DNA from: Streptomyces sp. A 4/2
Lineage (GTDB): Bacteria > Actinomycetota > Actinomycetes > Streptomycetales > Streptomycetaceae
Assembly: GCF_940670765.1 (NCBI RefSeq)
Contig: NZ_CALNVW010000034.1
Location: 124,001 to 188,000 of the forward strand
Reading direction: 5' to 3'
DNA: 64,000 bases
In this document: piece after piece, positions 33,283 to 41,566 of the stretch
How the letters are laid out: each line of letters starts with the position of its first letter
How positions within the stretch are numbered: the stretch's first letter is position 1
Notes under the pieces: generated by a model
Seen by the model: only the letters and a program-made list of their open reading frames with translations
Databases searched by the model: none
Told to the model about the DNA's origin: nothing
Position numbers and translations under genes: made by a program

Positions 33283-33311
33283 TTGACCGTGTCCGGCCGT
33301 CCCCGTATGCT
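33283..33311 (+). promoter_or_regulatory. Vegetative-type promoter of rpsA
   Basis: TTGACC (33283-33288), 17-bp spacer, TATGCT (33306-33311), a good match to the housekeeping sigma (HrdB) consensus. Transcription should begin near 33318, giving a leader of about 210 nt before rpsA. Confidence 0.7.
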
Positions 33312-33317
33312 ACAAGT

Positions 33318-33530
33318 TGCGCTGCGAGCCTGCGCTCCTCAGACCTAGCAGGCTGCGCTTGCATCTGTTGCATGTCCCCTCGGTTATCGAGGCGCCACCG
33401 ACGTGTTCGGCAACGAACACGGAACACCGGATCGGCGCTTCCTGGGCTGTCCGGCGTCTGCAGAGGCGATACGGGCTCCCGGCGTAGCAGTACCTACGAC
33501 TTCAATGTCCGTACCGGAGCCCTTTCCCAC
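33318..33530 (+). promoter_or_regulatory. Long structured leader of rpsA
   Basis: About 210 nt between the predicted start site and ATG 33531. It contains several stable hairpins: a GCCTGC/GCAGGC pairing near 33330-33355, CCTCG-GTTAT-CGAGG near 33380, and GTGTTCG-GCAA-CGAACAC (7-bp stem with a GNRA tetraloop) near 33403-33420. S1 binds its own mRNA leader in other bacteria, so autoregulation is possible. I do not recognise a named Rfam leader here. Confidence 0.4.
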
Positions 33531-35042
33531 ATGACGAGCAGCACCGAGACCACCGCCACCACGCCGCAGGTTGCGGTCAACGACATCGGCGACGCGGACG
33601 CGTTCCTCGCGGCGATCGACGAGACGATCAAGTACTTCAACGATGGCGACATCGTTGACGGCGTCATCGTCAAGGTTGACCGGGACGAGGTTCTCCTCGA
33701 CATCGGTTACAAGACCGAAGGCGTCATCCCGAGCCGCGAGCTCTCGATCAAGCACGACGTCGACCCGAACGAGGTCGTCAAGGTCGGCGACGAGATCGAG
33801 GCCCTGGTTCTCCAGAAGGAGGACAAGGAAGGCCGCCTGATCCTCTCGAAGAAGCGCGCTCAGTACGAGCGTGCCTGGGGCACCATCGAGAAGATCAAGG
33901 AAGAAGACGGCATCGTCACCGGTACCGTCATCGAGGTCGTCAAGGGTGGTCTCATCCTCGACATCGGCCTCCGTGGCTTCCTGCCGGCCTCCCTGGTCGA
34001 GATGCGTCGTGTCCGCGACCTCCAGCCCTACGTGGGCAAGGAGCTCGAGGCCAAGATCATCGAGCTGGACAAGAACCGCAACAACGTGGTCCTGTCCCGC
34101 CGTGCCTGGCTCGAGCAGACCCAGTCCGAGGTCCGCCAGACGTTCCTCACGACCCTGCAGAAGGGTCAGGTCCGCTCCGGCGTCGTCTCCTCGATCGTCA
34201 ACTTCGGTGCCTTCGTGGACCTGGGTGGCGTCGACGGTCTCGTGCACGTCTCCGAGCTCTCCTGGAAGCACATCGACCACCCCTCCGAGGTTGTCGAGGT
34301 CGGCCAGGAAGTCACCGTCGAGGTCCTCGACGTCGACATGGACCGCGAGCGCGTCTCCCTGTCGCTCAAGGCGACGCAGGAAGACCCGTGGCAGCAGTTC
34401 GCCCGTACGCACCAGATCGGTCAGGTCGTCCCGGGTAAGGTCACGAAGCTCGTTCCGTTCGGTGCGTTCGTGCGCGTCGACGAGGGCATCGAGGGTCTGG
34501 TCCACATCTCCGAGCTGGCCGAGCGCCACGTGGAGATCCCGGAGCAGGTCGTCCAGGTCAACGACGAGATCTTCGTCAAGGTCATCGACATCGACCTCGA
34601 GCGCCGCCGCATCAGCCTCTCGCTGAAGCAGGCCAACGAGTCCTTCGGTGCCGACCCGGCCTCGGTCGAGTTCGACCCGACGCTGTACGGCATGGCCGCG
34701 TCGTACGACGACCAGGGCAACTACATCTACCCCGAGGGCTTCGACCCCGAGACGAACGACTGGCTCGAGGGCTTCGAGACCCAGCGCGAGGCTTGGGAGG
34801 GTCAGTACGCCGAGGCGCAGTCGCGCTTCGAGCAGCACCAGGCCCAGGTCATCAAGTCCCGCGAGGCCGACGAGGCCGCTGCTGCCGAGGGCGCTGCCGC
34901 CCCGGCCGCGACCGGTGGCAACGCCGGTGCGGGTGTCTCGGGTGGTTCGTACTCCTCGGAGTCGGACGACAACTCCGGCGCCCTGGCGTCGGACGAGGCG
35001 CTGGCCGCCCTGCGCGAGAAGCTGGCCGGTGGCCAGAGCTGA
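33531..35042 (+). CDS. rpsA: 30S ribosomal protein S1
   Basis: 503 residues, usual for actinobacteria (shorter than the six-domain E. coli protein). Four S1/OB-fold domains are visible at about 36-105, 123-188, 209-277 and 294-363, each with the G-x-V and G-x-F-V pattern; the third and fourth (F-G-A-F-V-D-L-G-G-V-D-G-L-V-H) are best conserved. The C-terminal 100 residues are an acidic, Gly/Ser-rich tail. It brings mRNA to the 30S subunit. Codon use is highly biased toward C and G with many GAG/AAG, as expected for a highly expressed gene. Confidence 0.97.
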   Translation: MTSSTETTATTPQVAVNDIGDADAFLAAIDETIKYFNDGDIVDGVIVKVDRDEVLLDIGYKTEGVIPSRELSIKHDVDPNEVVKVGDEIEALVLQKEDKEGRLILSKKRAQYERAWGTIEKIKEEDGIVTGTVIEVVKGGLILDIGLRGFLPASLVEMRRVRDLQPYVGKELEAKIIELDKNRNNVVLSRRAWLEQTQSEVRQTFLTTLQKGQVRSGVVSSIVNFGAFVDLGGVDGLVHVSELSWKHIDHPSEVVEVGQEVTVEVLDVDMDRERVSLSLKATQEDPWQQFARTHQIGQVVPGKVTKLVPFGAFVRVDEGIEGLVHISELAERHVEIPEQVVQVNDEIFVKVIDIDLERRRISLSLKQANESFGADPASVEFDPTLYGMAASYDDQGNYIYPEGFDPETNDWLEGFETQREAWEGQYAEAQSRFEQHQAQVIKSREADEAAAAEGAAAPAATGGNAGAGVSGGSYSSESDDNSGALASDEALAALREKLAGGQS

Positions 35043-35074
35043 CGCTCAGGTCCCAGCTGGTAGATAGCTGAAAG

Positions 35075-35108
35075 CAAGGCCCGCTCCCTTCGGGGGGCGG
35101 GCCTTGCT
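35075..35108. terminator. rpsA terminator
   Basis: 15-bp stem (35075-35089 with 35094-35108, one G-U pair) closed by a TTCG tetraloop, 32 bp after rpsA and 19 bp before the convergent gene end, so it may serve both. Confidence 0.8.
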
Positions 35109-35127
35109 CATGTCTGCGGGCGCGGGT

Positions 35128-36093
35128 TCACGGGGTGACGGCGATGTTGGTGAGCCCCTTGCCGCCGGTGACCGTGTTGCTGGCGTAGACCGTGGTGGGG
35201 CAGCTGTCCGCCTGGTAGTTGGTGATGTTGAACGCGAGCTGGAGCGCGCCCGGATCGTCGCTCAGGTCGGACGTGTTGGAGCGGAAGACCGTGCCGCAGC
35301 CCCAGCCCGGCTGCTGGGTGTGGGTCTCGTAGCCGGTGTTGCTGGTGTGGGTGCCGGTGTTGTTCTCGACGAGTGCGTCGTTACCCTTCACGTCGACCCA
35401 GGAGTCGTCGTAGTGGGCGCCGGTGAGGCCGCTGCCGTCGAAGGTGTTGCCGATGATCTGTGTGCCGCTGGTGCCCTCCTTGACGTCGACGTTCTCGCCG
35501 CCGACGCCGGGCCCGATGGTGTTGTTCAGGATCTGCACCCGGTCGCTGTTGTCGGAGAGGTCGCCCGCCGTGCCGACGTAGACGCCCTCACCCATGCCGC
35601 GGCCGTCGCGGCCGGTGTCGTAGATCCGGGAGTTCTTGACGACGCCGTCCTTGCTGGACCTGCGGAAGTGCACGCCCTCCATGTCCAGGCCGTGCACGGT
35701 CACCGAATCGATGGTCACGCCGACCGCCGTGTCCATCATGATCCCCTTCTGGCCGCCGGTGAGGGTGATGCCCTGGACCGTCCAGTACGAGGCCCCGTTC
35801 AGATAGAGGCCGTAGCCGCCGCCGGTGGTGGTGAGGACGGCCTTGGACGAACCGGTGAGGGTGATCCGGGACGAGGACGTTCCGGCGGCTGTCGTCTTGA
35901 AGTTGCCGGTGTACGTGCCGTCGGCGAGCCGGATGGTGTCACCGGGGCCGACGGTGGTGAGGGCCGACTTCAACTGGGCCGCGGTGGACACCTGGACGAC
36001 CGTGGCGGCTTCGGCGGTCGATGCGGTCGCGGTCAGGCCGCCGGCGGCCAGGGTCGTGATCAGAAGGGGCAGGAGGAGCGGGCGGGTACGCAT
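35128..36093 (-). CDS. Secreted right-handed parallel beta-helix protein (pectate-lyase-like fold)
   Basis: 321 residues from ATG 36093, GGAGG 5 nt upstream. A signal peptide ends A-E-A. The mature protein begins with a PbH1 entry (V-V-Q-V-S-T-A-A-Q-L-K-S-A-L), followed by P-G-D-T-I-R-L-A-D-G-T-Y-T-G, the usual start of polysaccharide-lyase or DUF1565-type helices. Repeating coils such as N-G-A-S-Y-W-T-V-Q-G-I-T-L-T-G-G follow. It may bind or cleave a polysaccharide; no lyase catalytic set could be assigned. A strong promoter overlapping a DasR-like box lies upstream, suggesting control by N-acetylglucosamine metabolism. Confidence 0.85.
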   Translation of the reverse strand: MRTRPLLLPLLITTLAAGGLTATASTAEAATVVQVSTAAQLKSALTTVGPGDTIRLADGTYTGNFKTTAAGTSSSRITLTGSSKAVLTTTGGGYGLYLNGASYWTVQGITLTGGQKGIMMDTAVGVTIDSVTVHGLDMEGVHFRRSSKDGVVKNSRIYDTGRDGRGMGEGVYVGTAGDLSDNSDRVQILNNTIGPGVGGENVDVKEGTSGTQIIGNTFDGSGLTGAHYDDSWVDVKGNDALVENNTGTHTSNTGYETHTQQPGWGCGTVFRSNTSDLSDDPGALQLAFNITNYQADSCPTTVYASNTVTGGKGLTNIAVTP

Positions 36094-36193
36094 GGGGGCC
36101 TCCGCGTCGGGGTTCGGGATTCGCGCCACAGCATCGCTCGATGTTTGTCCATGTGAACCGTGGGCGAGTTTCTGAACGCTGTGCTGCCCCGAG

Positions 36194-36233
36194 ACGGTAG
36201 GGACGGCGCGTGGACATGTCAAGGTCTGGACCA
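36194..36233 (-). promoter_or_regulatory. Promoter with overlapping DasR-responsive-element-like box
   Basis: On the minus strand TTGACA (36217-36222), a 17-bp spacer and TACCGT (36194-36199) form a promoter for the beta-helix gene. Directly upstream and sharing one base is TGGTCCAGACCT (36222-36233). Its core matches TGGTCTAGACC of the DasR consensus at 10 of 11 positions and resembles the 12-bp repeats of Streptomyces chitinase promoters. A bound repressor would cover the -35 region. Confidence 0.55.
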
Positions 36234-36467
36234 AGGGGTGCGGGGGAAGGGGTACGGGGGAGTCCGGGGGAGAGTCCGGGGGGACGCCCGGGGGAGGGGT
36301 GCGCGTCGCGCCGGAGGGGGAGGACGACGGAGGGGGCGCGAGAGGACGGACCGTCAGGGGGCCGGGAGTTGCCCCGCACCGGGAGCCGCCTGTGAAGAGG
36401 CGTACGCGGGGAATGCTCGCGCCCCCTCGGACGTTCTCCCCGATGAACACGAGGAGGAGCGGTAATC

Positions 36468-37406
36468 GTGCTGGATCCGCAAGATTTGTACGCATGGGAG
36501 CCGAAGGGCCTGGCAGTCGTCGATGTGGCGCTCGCGCAGGAGTCGGCCGGACTTGTCATGCTCTACCACTTCGACGGGTACATCGACGCGGGCGAGACCG
36601 GCGACCAGATCGTCGAGGGGCTGCTGGACACCCTCCCCCATCAGGTGGTGGCCCGCTTCGACCACGACCGGCTCGTGGACTACCGGGCACGCCGCCCCCT
36701 GCTGACCTTCAAGCGCGACCAGTGGGCGGACTACGAGACACCGGCCCTCGAAGTGCGTCTGGTGCAGGACGCGACAGGAGCGCCCTTCCTGCTGCTGTCG
36801 GGCCCCGAGCCCGACGTCGAGTGGGAGCGGTTCGCAGCAGCGGTGGAGCAGATCGTCGAGCGGCTCGGCGTACGCATCTCGGTGAACTTCCACGGCATCC
36901 CGATGGGCGTCCCGCACACCCGCCCGGTCGGCATCACTCCGCACGGCAACCGCACCGACCTGATGCCGGGGCACCGGTCCCCGTTCGACGAGGCGCAGGT
37001 ACCGGGCAGCGCGGAGGCGCTGGTCGAGTACCGGCTGGCGCAGTCCGGGCACGACGTGCTCGGCGTCGCCGCCCACGTGCCGCACTACGTCGCACGCTCC
37101 TCGTACCCGGACGCCGCGCTGACCGCGCTCGAAGCCGTCACGGGAGCGACCGGGCTCGTGCTGCCGGGAGTCGCACACTCCCTGCGTACGGAGGCGCAGC
37201 GCACCCAGGACGAGATCGAGCGCCAGATCGGCGAGGGCGACGAGGAACTGGTCGCACTCGTCCAGGGACTTGAGCACCAGTACGACGCGCTGGCCGGATC
37301 GGAGACCCGCGGCAATCTGGTCGCCGAGGCGGTCGATCTGCCGTCGGCCGACGAGATCGGCCGCGAGTTCGAGCGCTTCCTCGCGGAGCGGGAAGGTGAA
37401 CTCTGA
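36468..37406 (+). CDS. PAC2 family protein (proteasome assembly chaperone-like)
   Basis: 312 residues from GTG 36468 with GAGGAGGAG upstream. The PAC2 fold is seen in G-Y-I-D-A-G-E-T-G-D-Q-I, H-G-I-P-M-G-V-P-H-T-R-P and A-H-V-P-H-Y-V-A-R-S-S-Y-P. The C-terminal 60 residues are helical and acidic. Actinobacteria have 20S proteasomes, and PAC2 proteins resemble their assembly chaperones, but the bacterial role is not established. It precedes coaE by 60 bp on the same strand. Confidence 0.86.
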   Translation: MLDPQDLYAWEPKGLAVVDVALAQESAGLVMLYHFDGYIDAGETGDQIVEGLLDTLPHQVVARFDHDRLVDYRARRPLLTFKRDQWADYETPALEVRLVQDATGAPFLLLSGPEPDVEWERFAAAVEQIVERLGVRISVNFHGIPMGVPHTRPVGITPHGNRTDLMPGHRSPFDEAQVPGSAEALVEYRLAQSGHDVLGVAAHVPHYVARSSYPDAALTALEAVTGATGLVLPGVAHSLRTEAQRTQDEIERQIGEGDEELVALVQGLEHQYDALAGSETRGNLVAEAVDLPSADEIGREFERFLAEREGEL

Positions 37407-37466
37407 CGGCTCCGGCCGGGGCCCGGCCCGGTCCGGAGGAAAGACGGTCGGTCTAAGCTCCTGCCC

Positions 37467-38078
37467 ATGCTGAAAGTGGGGTTGACCGGTGGAATCGGCG
37501 CCGGAAAGAGCGAAGTGTCCCGGCTGCTCGTCTCGTACGGAGCGGTGCTGATCGACGCCGACCGGATCGCGCGCGAGGTGGTCGAGCCCGGAACTCCCGG
37601 GCTGGCGGCCGTCGTCGAGGCGTTCGGGGAGTCGGTCCTCACGGCCGAAGGAAGCCTGGACCGGCCGAAGCTCGGTTCGATCGTCTTCGCCGACGCGGAC
37701 CGGCTCGCGACGCTGAACGCGATCGTCCACCCGCTCGTCGGAGCCCGCTCCGCGGAGCTGGAGGGCCTTGCGGGAGCGGACTCGATCGTCATCCACGACG
37801 TGCCCCTGCTGACCGAGAACGGTCTCGCCCCGCTCTACGACCTGGTGATCGTGGTCGACGCGTCGCCCGGGACACAGCTCGACCGGTTGGTACGGCTGCG
37901 CGGCATGCGGGAATCCGAGGCCCGAGCCAGGATGGCAGCCCAGGCCGGCCGGGAAGAACGCAGGGAGATCGCAGATCTCCTGATCGACAACGACGGCCCC
38001 CTGGAGGCCCTGGAGCCGCAGGTCCGCACGGTCTGGGCGCAGCTGTCCGAGCGGGCAGCAGGCCGGGCGGGCGGCTGA
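37467..38078 (+). CDS. coaE: Dephospho-CoA kinase
   Basis: 203 residues. The P-loop is G-L-T-G-G-I-G-A-G-K-S at 5-15, D-A-D-R-I-A-R-E-V-V follows, and I-H-D-V-P-L-L-T-E is the CoaE lid motif. R-x5-R and R-M-A-A-Q are conserved. It phosphorylates dephospho-CoA in the last step of CoA synthesis. TAAGCT about ten bases before the ATG could be the -10 of a leaderless promoter. A 47-bp gap leads to the TPR gene. Confidence 0.95.
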   Translation: MLKVGLTGGIGAGKSEVSRLLVSYGAVLIDADRIAREVVEPGTPGLAAVVEAFGESVLTAEGSLDRPKLGSIVFADADRLATLNAIVHPLVGARSAELEGLAGADSIVIHDVPLLTENGLAPLYDLVIVVDASPGTQLDRLVRLRGMRESEARARMAAQAGREERREIADLLIDNDGPLEALEPQVRTVWAQLSERAAGRAGG

Positions 38079-38125
38079 CCCCGAAGCCCCGGGCGGGCAG
38101 TAGTACGACGGAAAGGACCGGACGG

Positions 38126-38506
38126 ATGTCCCACAGCAACCCCGAGACCCACGTCATCGACTACCGGGCGGCGGAAGCGCTGCTGGCGGCCCGTGATCCG
38201 CGCGGCGCCGTGAAGCTGCTCGACGAGGTCATCGCCGCCCACCCGGAGAACACGGCGGCCCGTCTGCTGCGGGCGCGCGCGTTCTTCGCTGCTGCCCAAC
38301 TGCGCCCGGCCGAGCTGGAGTTCCAGCTGGTACTGGAGCGGGAGCCGGACAACGCCTTCGCGCATTTCGCCCTGGCCCGTACCTTCGAGCGGGCCGGCCG
38401 TCCGGAACAGGCCAGGCGCCACTTCCGGTTGGCCGCCGCGCTCGATCCGAAGCCGGAGTACCTGGAAGCGGCCCGCTTCGATTCGGAGGGCCGGTCCGGG
38501 GGCTGA
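38126..38506 (+). CDS. Tetratricopeptide repeat protein
   Basis: 126 residues with GAAAGGA before ATG 38126. Two to three TPR units are visible: A-L-L-A-A-R-D-P-R-G-A-V-K-L-L-D-E-V and A-F-A-H-F-A-L-A-R-T-F-E-R-A-G-R-P-E-Q-A. It lies in the same direction directly after coaE, a conserved neighbour in Streptomyces. It is probably a small scaffold protein; partner unknown. Confidence 0.82.
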   Translation: MSHSNPETHVIDYRAAEALLAARDPRGAVKLLDEVIAAHPENTAARLLRARAFFAAAQLRPAELEFQLVLEREPDNAFAHFALARTFERAGRPEQARRHFRLAAALDPKPEYLEAARFDSEGRSGG

Positions 38507-38581
38507 CCGGACCGCTGATCCGGCGACCGGAGACCGGCGACCGGGAGGGAACGACCGGTCCGGCGTGTTCGTTCGGCGGGC

Positions 38582-39274
38582 ATGAGCCTTCGGATGCGTG
38601 AGGGATATGACGGCACGGGGCCGGGCGCGCGGACGCCCGACGGCTGCTCCGTGGAGTTGTACAGACGCCTGCCGGTCGGCAGCGAACCGGATGTGATCGC
38701 TTCGGCTGTCCCGGCCGGAGCGAGCATCCTCGAACTGGGTTGCGGGGCGGGCCGGGTGACCCGCCCGCTGACCGAGCGGGGCTTCGCCGTCACCGCGGTC
38801 GACGAGTCGCCAGGAATGCTGGAGCAGATCGAGGGTGTGCGCACGATATGCAGCCCGATCGAGACGCTCGACGCGGGAGAGACCTTCGACGTGGTGATGC
38901 TGGCGTCGTACCTGGTGCACTCGGGAGACCCGGCGGTCCGTCAGGGCATGCTGCGTACCTGCCGTCGGCATGTCAAGGACGAGGGCTGTGTGCTGATCCA
39001 GCGTGAAGGCCCGGACTGGCACACGGACGTCCCGCGCGAGCGGCAGAACGACACGGGCGGGATCGTGCGGATCCTGTCCGCGACCCCGGTCGGGGACGGC
39101 GTGGACTCGATGGTCTGCGAGTACGTCTACCCCGACGCGACGTGGACGCAGACCTTCCTGTCGCGCCCGCTGACCAGGGAGGAGTTCGCGCACCACCTCG
39201 ACGGGGCGGGGCTCGTCGTGGACCGCTGTCTCACGGACGACGGAACATGGGTGAGGGCGCTGCCCCGGCACTGA
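38582..39274 (+). CDS. Class I SAM-dependent methyltransferase
   Basis: 230 residues from ATG 38582. Motif I is I-L-E-L-G-C-G-A-G-R-V-T; motif II is F-A-V-T-A-V-D-E-S-P-G-M-L; F-D-V-V-M-L-A-S-Y-L-V-H follows. This is a Methyltransf_25/11 type enzyme with unknown substrate. The ribosome binding site is weak. It is followed by a divergent lipoprotein gene and may be transcribed with the TPR gene 75 bp upstream. Confidence 0.82.
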   Translation: MSLRMREGYDGTGPGARTPDGCSVELYRRLPVGSEPDVIASAVPAGASILELGCGAGRVTRPLTERGFAVTAVDESPGMLEQIEGVRTICSPIETLDAGETFDVVMLASYLVHSGDPAVRQGMLRTCRRHVKDEGCVLIQREGPDWHTDVPRERQNDTGGIVRILSATPVGDGVDSMVCEYVYPDATWTQTFLSRPLTREEFAHHLDGAGLVVDRCLTDDGTWVRALPRH

Positions 39275-39380
39275 GCCCAGCTCTGGCTCCGACTGCGGGC
39301 GGGCGCGCCGTGCCGCGTCGTCCGTGGTGCCGGCTGCGGTGTTTCCGGCGGTGGTGCCAGTGGCGTCGTCCGTGAGGTGG

Positions 39381-39716
39381 TCAGTGGACCAGGCTGTAAC
39401 TGCGCCAGGCGACGAGCGGGGGCGTCACCGTGTTCGTGAGCGTGGTGGCGTTGTACACCGATGGCCTGCCGGCGCAGTTGGTGCCCGGATACAGCACCAT
39501 GTCGATCAGTGTGTTGTTGACGACGGAAGCGGCGCCGCCGCGCAGCAGCGGGTGACAGCCCCGTACGGACGGGTTCGACACGGTGACGACCTGTGAGGCC
39601 GGAGTGGTGTACGAGATCGTGCCGACGGCGCTGCGGTTGAGACCGGAACAGCCGGTGACGGCGAACGGCAGGAGCACTGCCCCGGCGATGATGCCGAGAC
39701 GCCGGTGATCGGACAT
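39381..39716 (-). CDS. Small lipoprotein of unknown function
   Basis: 111 residues. The N-terminus has a positive cluster (M-S-D-H-R-R), a hydrophobic helix and lipobox V-T-G-C, so it should be lipid-anchored. The mature part is beta-rich with two further Cys (R-G-C-H-P and N-C-A-G-R) that could form a disulfide. The pattern N-P-S-V-R-G-C-H is shared with Streptomyces secreted proteins I cannot name. Alone on its strand between a methyltransferase and an esterase. Confidence 0.7.
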   Translation of the reverse strand: MSDHRRLGIIAGAVLLPFAVTGCSGLNRSAVGTISYTTPASQVVTVSNPSVRGCHPLLRGGAASVVNNTLIDMVLYPGTNCAGRPSVYNATTLTNTVTPPLVAWRSYSLVH

Positions 39717-40000
39717 GGGCGGTCCCGTCTGTACAGAGAGTCACTGGTGGGCCCCACCCTGCCGTGCCCCGGGCGGGACGGCATCCGGTGCTGGGCCGCG
39801 CGGGGGACGTCACTACGGCCGCCTTGGTGCGGCCCGCCGATCCGAACCTCTCCCGGTCGGTCCTGTGCCGGCTGGGTCCGTCTCGGTTCTCCAGGCCGGG
39901 GACTCCGGGATCTTTACGGGAGGGGCGCGGCACGGTACCAGGGAAGGGAACGTCCGCCACATTGCTGTTCTTCGAGCCGATGGGACCGGAATTGAACAGA

Positions 40001-41473
40001 GTGAGCCCGAACCAGATGGAACCTGTGTGCATGACCCGCCAGGGTGCGGTCCGGGGGCGGATGGGCGACGAAGGGGTGGCGTCCTTCCTCGGCATCCCCT
40101 ACGCGGCGCCGCCCTTCGGCCCGCGCCGGTTCCGTGCACCGGCGGCGCCCCCGTCGTGGGAGGGCGTGCGCGAGGCGAAGGCGTACGGCCCGACCGCGCC
40201 CAAGGCTCCGTACGCGCCCCCGTTCGACACGCTCATCCCGGAGGGCCGTGGCGGTGACGGTGAGGACTGTCTGAACCTCAACGTCTGGACGCCGCAGCCG
40301 GGGCCCAACGGGGGGCTTCCGGTGCTGGTGTGGCTGCACGGCGGAGGGTTCGCGAACGGTTCGAGTTCGGCGTCCGGCTACGACGGCAGTGCGTTCGCCC
40401 GCGACGGTGTGGTCTGTGTGACGGTCAACTACCGGCTCGGCACGGACGGTTTCCTGAGCCTGGACGGAGCGCCGGACAACCGGGGGCTGCTCGACCAGAT
40501 CGCCGCCCTGGAGTGGGTGCGCGAGAACATCGAGTCCTTCGGCGGCGCTCCCGACCGGGTCACCGTCTTCGGGGAGTCGTCCGGGGCCATGGGCATCGGG
40601 GTGCTGCTCGGGACGGAACGGGCGGCCGGGCTGTTCGGCCGGGCGATTCTGCAGAGCGGGGCCGCCCACCACTTCCTGCGGCCCGCGACGGCCGCTCTGA
40701 TCGCCGCGCGGCTCGCGGAGTACCTGGGGATCGAGCCGACCGCCGAGAAGTTCGCCGCTGTGCCGCTCGCGGAGCTGCTGCCCGCCCAGGCCAGGCTGCG
40801 CGCCGAGATCGGGCGACGCCCGGATCCGGAGCTGTGGGGCGATGCGGCGCTCAACGTGATGCCCTTCGAGCCGGTGCTCCCCGGGCTCGCCCTGCCGGGT
40901 CCGGAGTGCGGTGTCCAGTTGCTCGTCGGCAGCAACCGTGAGGAGAACCGGCTCTTCATGGTCCCGACCGGACGGTTGGACGCGATCACCGAGGAACGGC
41001 TGCGGCTCGCGCTGACGGCGTACGGACTCGACCCGGACAGGGCACTCGCCGTCTACCGTGCGACCCGCCCGCAGGCGTCGCCGGGTGAGCTCCTCGACGT
41101 AGTGGCGACCGACTGGTTCTACCGGATTCCGGCCGTCCGCCTCGCCGAGGCGGTTCCCGGCTCCCGGCTGTACGAATTCGCCTGGCGTTCCCCGCAGTTC
41201 GGCGGCAGGCTCGGCGCCTGCCATGCGGCCGAGCTGGGCTTCGTCTTCGACAACCTCCGCGATCCGTCGTACGCCGCGATGCTCGGGAACTGCCCGCCCC
41301 AGAGCCTGGCGGACACCGTGCACGGTGCGTGGGTGGCCTTCGCGACGACCGGAGACCCCGGATGGGCGCCCTACGACCGGGCCGCGCGCACAACGATGAT
41401 CTTCGACGAGGAGTCCGCTCCCCGCCAGGACCCGCGGGCGCGGGAGCGCGCCTTGTGGGAGGGGGTGCGCTGA
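40001..41473 (+). CDS. Type-B carboxylesterase
   Basis: 490 residues from GTG 40001; ATG 39980 and more distal starts are in frame, so the start is uncertain. The protein shows R-G-A... G-D-E-G-V-A-S-F-L-G-I-P-Y-A-A-P, the oxyanion stretch W-L-H-G-G-G-F, and nucleophile motif F-G-E-S-S-G with Ser. The His is likely in G-A-C-H-A-A-E-L-G-F. There is no signal peptide in this frame, so it is probably cytoplasmic. It hydrolyses carboxyl esters; substrate unknown. Weak or absent Shine-Dalgarno. Confidence 0.86.
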   Translation: MSPNQMEPVCMTRQGAVRGRMGDEGVASFLGIPYAAPPFGPRRFRAPAAPPSWEGVREAKAYGPTAPKAPYAPPFDTLIPEGRGGDGEDCLNLNVWTPQPGPNGGLPVLVWLHGGGFANGSSSASGYDGSAFARDGVVCVTVNYRLGTDGFLSLDGAPDNRGLLDQIAALEWVRENIESFGGAPDRVTVFGESSGAMGIGVLLGTERAAGLFGRAILQSGAAHHFLRPATAALIAARLAEYLGIEPTAEKFAAVPLAELLPAQARLRAEIGRRPDPELWGDAALNVMPFEPVLPGLALPGPECGVQLLVGSNREENRLFMVPTGRLDAITEERLRLALTAYGLDPDRALAVYRATRPQASPGELLDVVATDWFYRIPAVRLAEAVPGSRLYEFAWRSPQFGGRLGACHAAELGFVFDNLRDPSYAAMLGNCPPQSLADTVHGAWVAFATTGDPGWAPYDRAARTTMIFDEESAPRQDPRARERALWEGVR

Positions 41474-41566
41474 GGCCTGTCGGAAGGGCAGGTTCCGGTT
41501 CCCGGGTCCGTTGTCAGACCCCGCACCTAGACTCGCAGAGACATCGGATGCGAGGGGGGAAGGCAG

